Below the pieces are notes generated by a model. The model ran no database searches and had not been told where the DNA came from. It was given only the letters and a program-made list of their open reading frames with translations. The position numbers and the translations under genes are program-made. Of a DNA stretch of 64,000 nt, positions 1 through 7,663 are shown in pieces (position 1 is the first letter of the stretch; each line of letters begins with the position of its first letter). The DNA is taken from contig JALHMH010000001.1 of NCBI GenBank assembly GCA_022844165.1, positions 1 through 64,000 on the forward strand, written 5' to 3'. Source of the stretch: Lysobacterales bacterium (lineage in GTDB: Bacteria; Pseudomonadota; Gammaproteobacteria; Xanthomonadales; SZUA-5).

Positions 1-77
1 CCCATGAACAGCAGCACCGAAAACGAAGTGACCAAGAGCAGTCCCAGGCCCCACCACAACCGCTGCGTTGTTCGCAT
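1..77 (-). CDS. Nitric-oxide reductase large subunit (quinol type), N-terminal fragment
   Basis: Only the first 25 codons are inside the window and the gene runs off the left edge. The peptide begins MRTTQRLWWGLGLLLV and continues as a hydrophobic helix. That is the usual start of single-subunit quinol-dependent nitric-oxide reductases (NorZ/qNor), which reduce NO to N2O at the inner membrane. A GGAG ribosome-binding site lies about 9 bases upstream of the ATG. The neighbouring FNR-type regulator and the palindromic FNR-like box at 137-150 fit a gene induced by low oxygen or NO. Because so little sequence is visible, another membrane protein with the same type of leader is possible. Confidence 0.5.
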   Translation of the reverse strand, partial: MRTTQRLWWGLGLLLVTSFSVLLFM

Positions 78-136
78 CGCACCATTCTCCAAAATCGGAC
101 GATGACGATGCTCCGGCGTATGTCTATTGCCGCGCT

Positions 137-150
137 CTGATCTAAATCAG
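137..150. promoter_or_regulatory. FNR/Anr/Dnr-type box
   Basis: The 14 bases read CTGAT, CTAA, ATCAG: a perfect 5-4-5 inverted repeat that differs from the FNR consensus (TTGAT-N4-ATCAA) only at the outermost base of each arm. It overlaps the stop codon of the FNR-family gene and is centred about 66 bases upstream of the nitric-oxide reductase start. That is compatible with an activator site near -41 of a promoter reading leftward. Confidence 0.6.
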
Positions 151-879
151 ACGCAGCACACTCTTGCCCAGTTCCCTGAGCCGCGTTCGGTTGTGCAGCG
201 TCATCTCACGGCGCTCCACCTCGATCAGTCCGTCGTCCTGAAAGCGCCGCAGCACGCGGCTCACTGTTTCCGGCGCCAGCCTGAGATAGTTGGCAATGTC
301 GGCGCGCGACATCATCAAATGCAATCGGGTTGCCGAATAGCCGCGTTGCGCCTGACGGTCGGCCAAATCGATCAAGAACGCTGCGAGTCGCTCGTCGGCG
401 CTGAAATCGCCAGAGAGCATCGACGCCTTGTTGATATCTCTGCTCATCAGGCGGAACAGCTGCTGTTGCAGCACTGGCATTCGGGTTGCCAGCGTGGCGA
501 TCGCGGGAAACGAGAATCGACATAGTGTCGTCGTATCGAGCGTCTGCGCCGTACACGGGTACTGATCGCGATGCACGCCGTTCAATCCAATGAGTTCGCC
601 AGGCAAGAAAAATCCCAGCAACTGCTCCCGGCCTTGCTCGTCGATCACGAACGTCTTCACGGCACCGGCTCGCACGGCATAAACTGCGCCGAAGCCATCA
701 TGCTCGCGGAAGATCGCGGTGGCTGCCGGATACGGTCCGATGTGTTCGATCAGGCAATGCAATTCGGCCAACTCTGGCTTTCCGAAGCCATGCGGCAAAC
801 AGACACTTGCGAACGCGCACGTGCTGCAAAAGCGCGTGCCGTCGGCGTCGCCGTCCATCGCTAATTCTTCGAACGCCAT
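142..879 (-). CDS. fnr: FNR/Anr-type Crp-family oxygen-sensing regulator
   Basis: This 245-residue protein has the Crp/FNR layout: an N-terminal cysteine cluster, a cyclic-nucleotide-type beta barrel, a dimer helix, and a C-terminal winged helix-turn-helix around residues 185-220. Cysteines 18, 21 and 27 (C-x2-C-x5-C) and C120 (in TTLCRF) match the four [4Fe-4S] ligands of E. coli FNR, so oxygen sensing through an iron-sulfur cluster is expected. The recognition helix reads ETVSRVLRRF; the E-x2-S-R pattern is the one FNR uses to read TTGAT half-sites. This agrees with the box at 137-150. The lack of those cysteines in Dnr/Nnr regulators argues for Anr/FNR. The next gene leftward appears to be a nitric-oxide reductase, a plausible target. 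The start is the ATG at 879, with only a weak purine-rich ribosome-binding site. Confidence 0.85.
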   Translation of the reverse strand: MAFEELAMDGDADGTRFCSTCAFASVCLPHGFGKPELAELHCLIEHIGPYPAATAIFREHDGFGAVYAVRAGAVKTFVIDEQGREQLLGFFLPGELIGLNGVHRDQYPCTAQTLDTTTLCRFSFPAIATLATRMPVLQQQLFRLMSRDINKASMLSGDFSADERLAAFLIDLADRQAQRGYSATRLHLMMSRADIANYLRLAPETVSRVLRRFQDDGLIEVERREMTLHNRTRLRELGKSVLRLI

Positions 880-1074
880 AGTTGCCTTTTTGTCTTGCGC
901 TCACAATAAGACGGGCTGCGCAAGCATCTGGCACGCCGGACTCACCGACGTCGCAAAATACACGACGCAGCCATTCACCTGTGATCAGCGCGACATCGGC
1001 GAATTCGCCGTCCGATTGCGCTGTGACATTCGAATGCAGGTGGACATGCGGTTACAGCACGGCCTTGTTTATCG

Positions 1075-1779
1075 TCAGCGATCATTGCCACGTGGCGAAG
1101 AAGGTTCGCGTTGCCGGCGACCATCCCAGCGCTCGAACAGCGCGGCGAGATACGGGTAGGTTTCGCAGCACGCGTATGCGATGACGATCGCGAACGAGAG
1201 CCTGCGTTCCTCCGCCAGCGTCGGCCAGGACTCGGCCAACATTTCGTCGGCAAGCCGGTAAATGAAGGGCCCGAAGATGACGAAGGCAAACACGCAGATG
1301 GCACGGTGCCAGACCGGCTTTTTCGGATTCGGTGTCTTGCCGGAGCGCTTTTCCTGCTCGTAGTGATGCAGCAGCCGCCAGGACATGAACACAAAGAAGG
1401 GCAGGCTGAACAAAAGCGTCGGCGCCGCGCGCGCGACGATGGGCCACAGGGCAGTGGCCGTTGGCGCAGTGATCTCCAGCCACGTCGATCCCATCGGCAG
1501 CGCGACACCCAGGCCCCAGATGATGGTGAACACCACAACGGCGGAGGTGATGGACTTGGTCGGACCTGGATTGCCAGCCTTGTGCTTCACGTCCGACCAG
1601 AACATCAGCGAGCCGGCCAAGCAGGCAACCACCCACAGCTGCAGCAAGTAGGCCAGCACGAAACTGGCCGGCGTCATGGCGAACAGCAGACCGGTGAGGC
1701 CGAACGCGAAAGAGGCCATCGCCTGAAGCAACAACTGGCGCTGATCGAGGTTGCCAAAAAGATCTTCGGAGAGGCTCAT
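1075..1779 (-). CDS. Polytopic inner-membrane protein of unknown function
   Basis: This 234-residue protein (from MSLSEDLF) has about five to six hydrophobic segments, near residues 20-45, 50-75, 80-100, 115-140 and 170-195. A short basic loop (KRSGKTPNPKKP) lies before the last of these, and the C-terminus is polar. The ATG at 1779 was chosen because a GGAG sits about 6 bases upstream; a longer reading from 1854 would add a non-hydrophobic, arginine-rich leader. I do not recognise the family. It is separated from its neighbours by about 195 and 175 bases and shows no sign of operon membership. Confidence 0.7.
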   Translation of the reverse strand: MSLSEDLFGNLDQRQLLLQAMASFAFGLTGLLFAMTPASFVLAYLLQLWVVACLAGSLMFWSDVKHKAGNPGPTKSITSAVVVFTIIWGLGVALPMGSTWLEITAPTATALWPIVARAAPTLLFSLPFFVFMSWRLLHHYEQEKRSGKTPNPKKPVWHRAICVFAFVIFGPFIYRLADEMLAESWPTLAEERRLSFAIVIAYACCETYPYLAALFERWDGRRQREPSSPRGNDR

Positions 1780-1956
1780 TGGCGCTCCATAGCCCAACCA
1801 TCTGCGCGAATCATGCGGCGAGTTCGACCGCACTGCCGGACTGCGCGTTCCCAATCCGCCGCTTCAGGCAGAGGGTGCGGCGTGAAGTGCCGCGCCACTC
1901 CACCTCAATTTCCCGTCCTCCGGAATCACGCCTTTGTTCTTGCAGCGACTCGTCGA

Positions 1957-2986
1957 TCACCAGTTCGATTCCACCGCACCGCGATCGATAACGACGTTTG
2001 TGATGCGCGCATTCCCGTAGTAGTCCCGAACCTTGAGTGGCGTCGGGAAGTAGCTGTTCTCACCGCTGTTGATGGCTCTGGAGCCCGGCAGCGGTCGGTG
2101 ACTGGGATCCAGCATTGCCGGACTCCGCAGGTTATTTGTGCTTGAGGCGGCGAGCGTGCCTGACGGGCCGAGAACCAGCGTCGAGTAAAGGCTGTAACGC
2201 AGCTCTGTGGGTCGAAACAACTCGATGTCGGTCTGGCTGTTTTCGCTGGCGATGGTGTTTGCGATCAACGTCGGCGGAGAGGTAGCGCTAGTCGTTCCTT
2301 CGCCCAGCGTAAGGCCTACGGAGTTATTGCGCATGGTGCAGTTGATCACGCTGGCTATCGATGTTTGCCCCGTGCCTGGATTGTGGAATGTATCCAAAAA
2401 CAATCCGCGACTAGTGAGCAAAGCCTTGTTGTCGACGAACAGGCTGTTTTCGATGTGCACATCGTGGCGCAGCAGGGTGACGTCCAGGCCCATCTGCGCA
2501 TTGCGAAATGCGCTGCGGGATACCAACACCAGGCCATAGCGGCCGGCAGGCTCCGCGATGTTGTCAACAATGTTGATGGACCTGAAGCCATCAAAGTCGA
2601 TACGCTCGATCGTGAGATCGCTGGCTTGACGGGGAAACAAGCGAAAACCCTGTCCTTGTGCTTTCAGCCTGGTCATCGCAGCAGCGCTCAATCGCGTCGC
2701 GCAGCCTTCGTCGTAGCCACCGCGCAGCGCAAGGTCGCCGGTGATTTTTCCGCTGGAACCAAAGTCGAAATTGACATTGAACGATCCTTTCACCAGGCGA
2801 ATTTCGTCGTCTTCGGGACGCGCTCGCGGTCAGCAACGCGCTGTAAAGCCCAGTTTCCGAACTCACGCAGAACTGCGCAGCTTGACTCACTGAGCTGAGG
2901 CCCAGAACCAACAACCCGAGCATGCTGCGTTTCCAGGTTAGACGGGTGACACCAACCGTCGTTTGGCGGAAAGTGCGATGGCGCAT
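1957..2986 (-). pseudogene. Secreted beta-helix protein (choice-of-anchor Q type), frameshifted
   Basis: Two reading frames together make one secreted protein. From the ATG at 2986 (GGAGAG ribosome-binding site 8 bases upstream) the first frame gives a signal peptide ending SSVSQA, then AQFCVSSETGLYSALLTASAS. At the GGG run at 2815-2817 the frame breaks. The remainder continues in the other frame as DDEIRLVKGSFNVNFD and runs to 1957. Removing one base from that run would give a continuous text of the usual form (...TASASEDDEIRLVKG...). The rest looks like a right-handed parallel beta-helix with N-x-S/T-rich turns. It ends with a choice-of-anchor Q-like tail (GSRAINSG ... YYGNAR ... IDRGAVE). 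It is either a recent frameshift or a one-base sequence error. Function is unknown; the protein is probably exported or cell-surface. Confidence 0.7.
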
Positions 2987-3593
2987 GATTTTGCTCTCCG
3001 TATGCTTGGACTTCGGAGCTCGGTAGAGATCCGTATCAACGCATACGGTGTTTGTGCGGAAAGAGGGCCTGGTGCCGGGCCAGGAACTGCCGCACAGACA
3101 GGCGCGCGTCGCACACAACAGGCGACACAGTCATAGAGGCCTTGCAGGACTTGAGCGCGACGGTAGGGCGAACGCCGAAAGTTGTGTCGGAAATTTCTGA
3201 CAGCGAACGTGATCCGGCTCGTCTGGGTGGTTCGCCGCGTAGCTGCGATTCCCTGCGGCGACTCCCTCGTTGTCCGCGACTCCCTGTCCCTACCGCGATT
3301 CCTCTAACACGTTGTTGAGAAGCGCACTTCCTGTGCGTTTCTCAAGTCGCGAGTCCGGCACATGTCCGGACTCGCTCTCCATGGATCAAGCACTTACGTG
3401 CTCGATCCATGTGCGAACCATCCATGGTTCGCGCCCGCAGGCAGTTTCTCAACAGCCTGCTAAGTGTCGACCCTGGGGATTCCTGTCCGCGATACCTGGC
3501 GCTGCGAGTGTGCAAACGTGCCGGCACACGCGCCTTGCCGGCTCCATCGTGACCCGCTAGGCTATGCATGCATTTTTCATGCGGAATGCAGCC
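2987..3593. other. Gene-free region with a palindromic repeat
   Basis: No credible gene lies in these 607 bases. The left part should carry the promoter of the frameshifted beta-helix gene, but I see no clear -35/-10 pair. Around 3245-3305 the short motif CGCGAYTCCCT recurs about four times in degenerate form. The right half holds the multi-hairpin repeat at 3311-3462, then about 130 bases before the antitoxin start. Confidence 0.6.
3311..3462. repeat. Multi-hairpin palindromic repeat, copy 1 (five stems)
   Basis: Five inverted repeats follow one another. Stem 1 is 3315-3327 with 3333-3345 (12 of 13 pairs, loop TTCCT). Stem 2 is 3349-3358 with 3366-3375 (perfect 10 bp). Stem 3 is 3381-3393 with 3398-3410 (12 of 13). 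Stem 4 is 3413-3420 with 3425-3432 (perfect 8 bp). Stem 5 is 3437-3442 with 3455-3460. The outer ends are also inverted (GTTGAGAA at 3314 and TTTCTCAAC at 3445). A shorter copy with the same first three stems lies at 8893-9009. This is the architecture of REP/BIME-type or small non-autonomous mobile repeats. No transposase is adjacent. Confidence 0.75.
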
Positions 3594-3836
3594 ATGCCGT
3601 CACTCCAAATTCGCGATCTTCCGGACGATGTTTATCAAAGCGTGCTTGTCGCCGCTCAAGTGGAGCAACGCAGTTTGTCCCAGCAGGCCATCGTGGAATT
3701 GCGTCGGGGTTTGGCTCTGGCCTCGAACGAGCGTCGCAGTGCCATCCTGCAACAACTGCATGCCAGCGGCAGGCGCTTGTCCACTACCGCCGCAAGTCCG
3801 GAAGCGCTGCAGCGCGAGGATCGCGAGGCGCGATGA
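3594..3836 (+). CDS. FitA/VapB-like ribbon-helix-helix antitoxin
   Basis: This 80-residue protein starts MPSLQIRDLPDDVYQ and continues into an amphipathic helix and LSQQAIVELRRGL, the Arc/MetJ-type ribbon-helix-helix fold of FitA-like antitoxins. Such proteins bind their own promoter as dimers and neutralise a PIN-domain toxin with the C-terminal tail, here rich in charged residues. The start at 3594 fits the family boundary and a GGAA ribosome-binding site; an upstream ATG at 3564 would add ten unlikely residues. Its stop overlaps the toxin start by four bases (ATGA), so the pair should be translationally coupled. Autoregulation is expected from the family, but I could not define an operator. 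Confidence 0.85.
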   Translation: MPSLQIRDLPDDVYQSVLVAAQVEQRSLSQQAIVELRRGLALASNERRSAILQQLHASGRRLSTTAASPEALQREDREAR

Positions 3837-4246
3837 GCAGTGTGATTGTGCTCGACGCATCTGCGGCGGTGCGTGCCGTGATGGATGCGGCCGCACAACC
3901 GGCGCTGCTCAATCGCTTAGGCTCCGCGGCCTTGGTGGTGGCACCCGCCTTGATGCGTATCGAGGCGGCCAACGCCCTTTGGAAGTACCAGCGTGCCGGT
4001 GTAATCACCCTTGATGAGGCGCACGCGCGCTATACGGAAATCACTGTGCTCGTGCATCGAGTCATCGATGAGCAGGCACTGTTCCCAGAAGCATTACAAC
4101 TCGCCGCCGACTGCGCACATCCTGTGTATGACGCCGTGTACGCGGTCACGGCAAGACGGCATGCCGCCAGCCTGCTGAGTTTTGATCGGCGACTCGATGG
4201 GCTTTGCCAGCGTGCCGGCATCCGCTGCGAGCTGTTCGCGTCATGA
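3833..4246 (+). CDS. PIN-domain ribonuclease toxin (VapC/FitB-like)
   Basis: This 137-residue protein begins MSSVIVLDASAAV and has the four acidic residues of PIN nucleases: D8 (VLDASA), E44 (RIEAANAL), D100 (PVYDAVYAVTA) and D118 (LSFDRRL). VapC-type toxins cut tRNA or rRNA with Mg2+ or Mn2+ when released from the antitoxin. All catalytic positions are intact and the length is normal, so the toxin should be functional. It overlaps the antitoxin by four bases. The pair sits right after a palindromic repeat and beside a frameshifted gene, which suggests a mobile or variable stretch of the chromosome. Confidence 0.87.
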   Translation: MSSVIVLDASAAVRAVMDAAAQPALLNRLGSAALVVAPALMRIEAANALWKYQRAGVITLDEAHARYTEITVLVHRVIDEQALFPEALQLAADCAHPVYDAVYAVTARRHAASLLSFDRRLDGLCQRAGIRCELFAS

Positions 4247-4514
4247 TGCTGCTCGCCGAACTCAAGTGCCTACGCGGTTGGTGAGCGCCGGAGTTTTATC
4301 AGTTTGTGAAAGCGCGCGTACAAAACCAGTGTGGGTGATCGGGCAGGTAGCGGACGGGTATTGGTGAAACACCACGCAAGGAGGCAGCACAGGAATCGCT
4401 GACAGCCAGGGAATCGCCAAGGAATTGCCAGGGAATTGCATGGCACTGTTCGCTTTCTGCTCCTTAGCGCATTCACTCACAAAGCAGCCTATGTCAGGCT
4501 CGGAGGAGAGATCA

Positions 4515-5297
4515 ATGCGCACCCTGGTTTTCAGCTTTCTGGCGCTCGCCAGCGCCCCGCTGCTCGCCTGTACCGCGATCACATCGTTGCCAGCGACGCT
4601 GAGCACGCCCGGCAACTACTGTCTTACCGGAGACCTCAATTTCGCCGGCAGCGGTTCGGCGATTGTCGTTGCCGCTAACGGTGTACACATCGACCTGAGG
4701 GGCTATGCCCTGCGCTCGGGAGGAACGGCCTCCAACACTGCCGTCCAGGTTGGCGCGGTGTCGAACTTCACACTGCGCAATGGACAAATCCAGAGCGTCA
4801 ATCGCGGTGTTTTTTGCTTTAACGCCACCGATGTGGAGGTGGAGGGTGTGCACTTCCAGACGGTAGGGCAGGCAGTGGTTACCCAGGCGTGCAACCATGC
4901 GCTGGTGCACAACAATCGGGTATTCGATTCGCTGGGAACGGCCATTCTGATCGGCGGGAGCACGGTCAGCGCGCCTGAATTTGTTGCCACCATTCGCGGC
5001 AACGAGATCTCCGCGGTGGGTGGACTGCAAACAGCGAGCTCGAGTGTTGTTTATGGCATCCAAAGCGAATTCGCCACCGCGCTGATCGACCACAACTACA
5101 TCGCTGGCGTCCGCGGCGCCGCAGGCTCGGCTGCCATCCGGGCCGGAGGGGGCAGTTTGATTTCCGACAACTTGATGGTCTCGTCGTCCGGCTCCGTGAG
5201 CTGCGTTGCCGGCTCGCCATCCGAAAAATCCACGCGCAACGTCACAGAGAACGGCCTGGTCGGCTATGTCTCGTGCCTGTCCCAAGATAACTACTGA
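4515..5297 (+). CDS. Secreted parallel beta-helix protein, tandem copy 1
   Basis: This 260-residue protein has a signal peptide (MRTLVFSFLALASAPLLA) followed by CTAITSLPATLSTPGNYCLTGDL. The Cys of ACTAI and the Cys of NYCLTG probably form a disulfide. The rest is made of short repeated strands (VHIDLRGY, FTLRNGQI, ALVHNNRV, ATIRGNEI, ALIDHNYI, SLISDNLM), typical of NosD/pectate-lyase-like right-handed beta-helices. Polysaccharide binding or lyase activity is possible, but no catalytic motif is clear. The start at 4515 is set by a strong GGAGGAG site. The next gene is a paralogue 14 bases downstream, so the two are co-transcribed. Confidence 0.8.
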   Translation: MRTLVFSFLALASAPLLACTAITSLPATLSTPGNYCLTGDLNFAGSGSAIVVAANGVHIDLRGYALRSGGTASNTAVQVGAVSNFTLRNGQIQSVNRGVFCFNATDVEVEGVHFQTVGQAVVTQACNHALVHNNRVFDSLGTAILIGGSTVSAPEFVATIRGNEISAVGGLQTASSSVVYGIQSEFATALIDHNYIAGVRGAAGSAAIRAGGGSLISDNLMVSSSGSVSCVAGSPSEKSTRNVTENGLVGYVSCLSQDNY

Positions 5298-5311
5298 TCG
5301 GAGCCCCAGCC

Positions 5312-6112
5312 ATGCGAGCAACTTATCTGGTCGCCACCCTCTGCGCGCTCAGCAGCGCCCACAGCCTGGCTTGCACGCCCATCGCGAGCGTGCCGTTTAC
5401 GATTGCAGCGCCCGGTACCTATTGCTTAGCCGGCGATCTGAGCGAGTCCACCGGCGGCTACGCCATCACCGTGAATGCAGACTTCGTGACTATCGATTTT
5501 CGCGGCTATTCGATCACCGGAGTTGGCACTCATTTCGGGGCCGGCGTACATGGATTTGCACGCCGCAATGTCATCGTTCGAAACGGCAGTTTGCGGCGTT
5601 TCTCGGACGGCATATTTTTCCAACAGAGCTTCAACATCGTGGTTGAAAACATGGCAGTCAGCAACACCAGCCATGCCATCCGCTTGCCCACCAGTGCCCA
5701 CGCGAGCGTCCGCGCCAACCGAATCGCCGATGTCAACGCCTATGGTATCCACTACTACGTACCGATCTCTCCAGTTTTGCCCATTGCGCTCGATCACAGC
5801 ATGATCTTTCGCGACAACGTGATCTCGGATGTCGGCAAACTTTTCGGAGGCGCTTCCGTGATCGGCGGCTATGGCATCGTCGCCAACGGATACAGTTCGG
5901 CCATCATCCACAACAATTCCATTGGCGGCGTTCGCGGCGCCGGCGGTTCTGGCGCCCTTGTCGTGGGCAACAGTGGGCTTGTGGTCGAGAACAAGATCGC
6001 AAGCTCCGTGGCCGGCATTCAATGCACTGGCGGAAGTCCGAAGTCCGTGCGCAACGTGCTGGCCAACGGCCTCAGCGCGGGCAGCTCTTGCTTGAAGTAC
6101 GACAATTTCTAA
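5312..6112 (+). CDS. Secreted parallel beta-helix protein, tandem copy 2
   Basis: This 266-residue paralogue of the preceding gene has the same plan. The signal peptide ends HSLA, then CTPIASVPFTIAAPGTYCLAGDL, then beta-helix rungs (VTIDFRGYSI, NVIVRNGSLR, FNIVVENMAV, ASVRANRI, MIFRDNVI, AIIHNNSI, GLVVENKI). The last rungs (IHNNSIGGVRGAGGSGAL) closely follow the equivalent stretch in copy 1, so a tandem duplication is the simplest origin. A GGAG lies about 10 bases before the ATG. The substrate is unknown. The Cys-start could also be read as a lipobox, but the -2 leucine is unusual, and ordinary signal peptidase cleavage is more likely. Confidence 0.8.
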   Translation: MRATYLVATLCALSSAHSLACTPIASVPFTIAAPGTYCLAGDLSESTGGYAITVNADFVTIDFRGYSITGVGTHFGAGVHGFARRNVIVRNGSLRRFSDGIFFQQSFNIVVENMAVSNTSHAIRLPTSAHASVRANRIADVNAYGIHYYVPISPVLPIALDHSMIFRDNVISDVGKLFGGASVIGGYGIVANGYSSAIIHNNSIGGVRGAGGSGALVVGNSGLVVENKIASSVAGIQCTGGSPKSVRNVLANGLSAGSSCLKYDNF

Positions 6113-6958
6113 CGCGTTGCTGACAGGCAGGGACGAGACCGGGATTGGACAGCCACTGGACGGGATTGGACAGAATTGGACGGCCACAAGTCATCGGTGG
6201 CTGTCCTCTGGCGCTGTCCTCTGGCGCTATGGCCAGACCCAGCGCATCGCGACGCCGCGCGGGCGCTGCTCGAAGGCGCCATCGCGGCAATGGAGAAAAA
6301 GGAAATGGGCTGGCATCCCCTGATCAAGCGCGCGCGAAGCGTTATCGGCCAACAAGACAGCATGCCGGACTAACCTAAGGCCCGAAGCATGGAGCCGAGG
6401 GCTGGGCGCCGTTAGTGAGCGCAGGACGCGCGAGCTTGCGGCGCTAAAAGCCAACTGCTCGACGACGAAGCAGCCCTTGCTGCGATTCGCGCCGCCAGTA
6501 TGCGTGATCCACGAGTGCTCGATGAGGTTTACGCCAAGCTCATGCCGGCGCTGGTGGAATCCCCTTTCTCTGTCGATGATTCCGAGCGCATGGACCGACA
6601 GCGGATCGCGCGGTACCTCGAAATCATTGAATCGACGACAAGTGACTTCGTGCCAGGCGCCACCCGGCCCTGGCGACTTTTCGGCGACATCGTCGTCTCT
6701 AGCCTCCAGCTTGGTTCAATGAGACGGGCCAACTTCAAAAGGCGAGAGGCAGTTATGGGCGAGTATCAAGGCTCGGCACTTGCGCCGACTTTTTCGACGG
6801 TTTCGGTTGGATCTTCAATTGCCTCATCAACCGAACAGCGACCGAGTCGAGCGACGAAACCGAGTTCAACTGCTGTCGAGGCGCAATCGCGGAACAGGAC
6901 CGAAGAGCCATGCCTCAGATTTGCGCGACTGGACGACAGGTGGCGGAGGGAGCGGAAA
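6113..6958 (+). other. Gene-poor, repeat-scarred region with possible gene remnants
   Basis: No intact gene is supported in these 846 bases. At 6140-6152 and 6161-6173 the same 13-mer (CGGGATTGGACAG) occurs twice, and 6201-6226 is a perfect tandem duplication of a 13-mer. GGACAGCCAC at 6147-6156 is inverted at 6197-6206. The stretch 6230-6376 reads open as a peptide ending MEKKEMGWHPLIKRARSV and a stop. Around 6450-6750 another open stretch (MRDPRVLDEVYAKLM...) runs in frame into the response regulator. I recognise neither; they look like decayed gene ends rather than functional proteins. Confidence 0.5.
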
Positions 6959-7663
6959 ATGGTTCGCGATCTTGATGAAGTGCCGATTCGTGCTTTGATC
7001 GTTGAGGACAATCGCGACATCTGCGCCAACATCGCGAAATACCTGGAAAGGCTGAACTACGTCTTGGATTTTGCGCATGACGGGATAACGGCGATGCACT
7101 TGGCGTTGGCGAACCGGTTCGACGTGATTGTTCTGGACCTGACGATTCCAAGGATGGATGGCCTTGTGTTGTGCCAAAAGCTCAAGGCTGATGACAAAGT
7201 AGAGGCGGCGGTTCTCATGTTAACGGCGAGAGACACCCTTGACGATCGCCTCAGGGGTTTCGCTGCCGGCGCTGACGACTACCTGGTCAAACCATTTTCA
7301 TTGCAGGAGCTTCACGCACGCGTGCTGGCTCTCTGTAAGCGAAGTCGTCGAAATGGCGGAAAGGTGCTGACGGTTGGCGATCTGACATTGAATCGGTCCA
7401 CCATGCAAGTTCATCGTGCCGGGCGGCGTATCGAGATCAACCCTGCTGGTATGAAATTGCTACAACGCCTCATGGAGGCGTCGCCGTCTGTGGTTGCTCG
7501 CGATGATCTGGAAGTCTTGTTGTGGGCTGACGAACCTCCAAACGGCGATGCGCTTCGTTCCCACATGTACAAGCTGCGGCAGGCCGTGGACAGACCGTTT
7601 GATAGTCCTTTAATCCATACGGTGCATCGCACCGGATATCGAATTGCCGAGGATCAAAATTAG
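6959..7663 (+). CDS. OmpR-family response regulator
   Basis: This 234-residue two-domain regulator has a receiver domain at residues 10-125 with acidic pocket E16-D17, phospho-acceptor D60 (VIVLDLTIPRMDG), a switch Thr/Ser in MLTARD and the conserved Lys in LVKPF. A winged-helix DNA-binding domain spans about 140-232 and ends HTVHRTGYRI. The start at 6959 was chosen because MVRDLDEVPIRALIVED is the family start and a GGAGGGAGCGG site precedes it; the frame is open further upstream but codes for nothing recognisable. The stop overlaps the GTG of the sensor kinase, so the two form one operon. Base and codon use look AT-richer here than in the flanking genes, hinting at horizontal transfer. Confidence 0.9.
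   Translation: MVRDLDEVPIRALIVEDNRDICANIAKYLERLNYVLDFAHDGITAMHLALANRFDVIVLDLTIPRMDGLVLCQKLKADDKVEAAVLMLTARDTLDDRLRGFAAGADDYLVKPFSLQELHARVLALCKRSRRNGGKVLTVGDLTLNRSTMQVHRAGRRIEINPAGMKLLQRLMEASPSVVARDDLEVLLWADEPPNGDALRSHMYKLRQAVDRPFDSPLIHTVHRTGYRIAEDQN

Noticed and set aside
1111..2145. Long open frame on the + strand (344 codons) across two leftward genes
   Set aside because: Arg/Gln-rich, no domain, no ribosome-binding site; it mirrors the codon bias of the real genes on the opposite strand.
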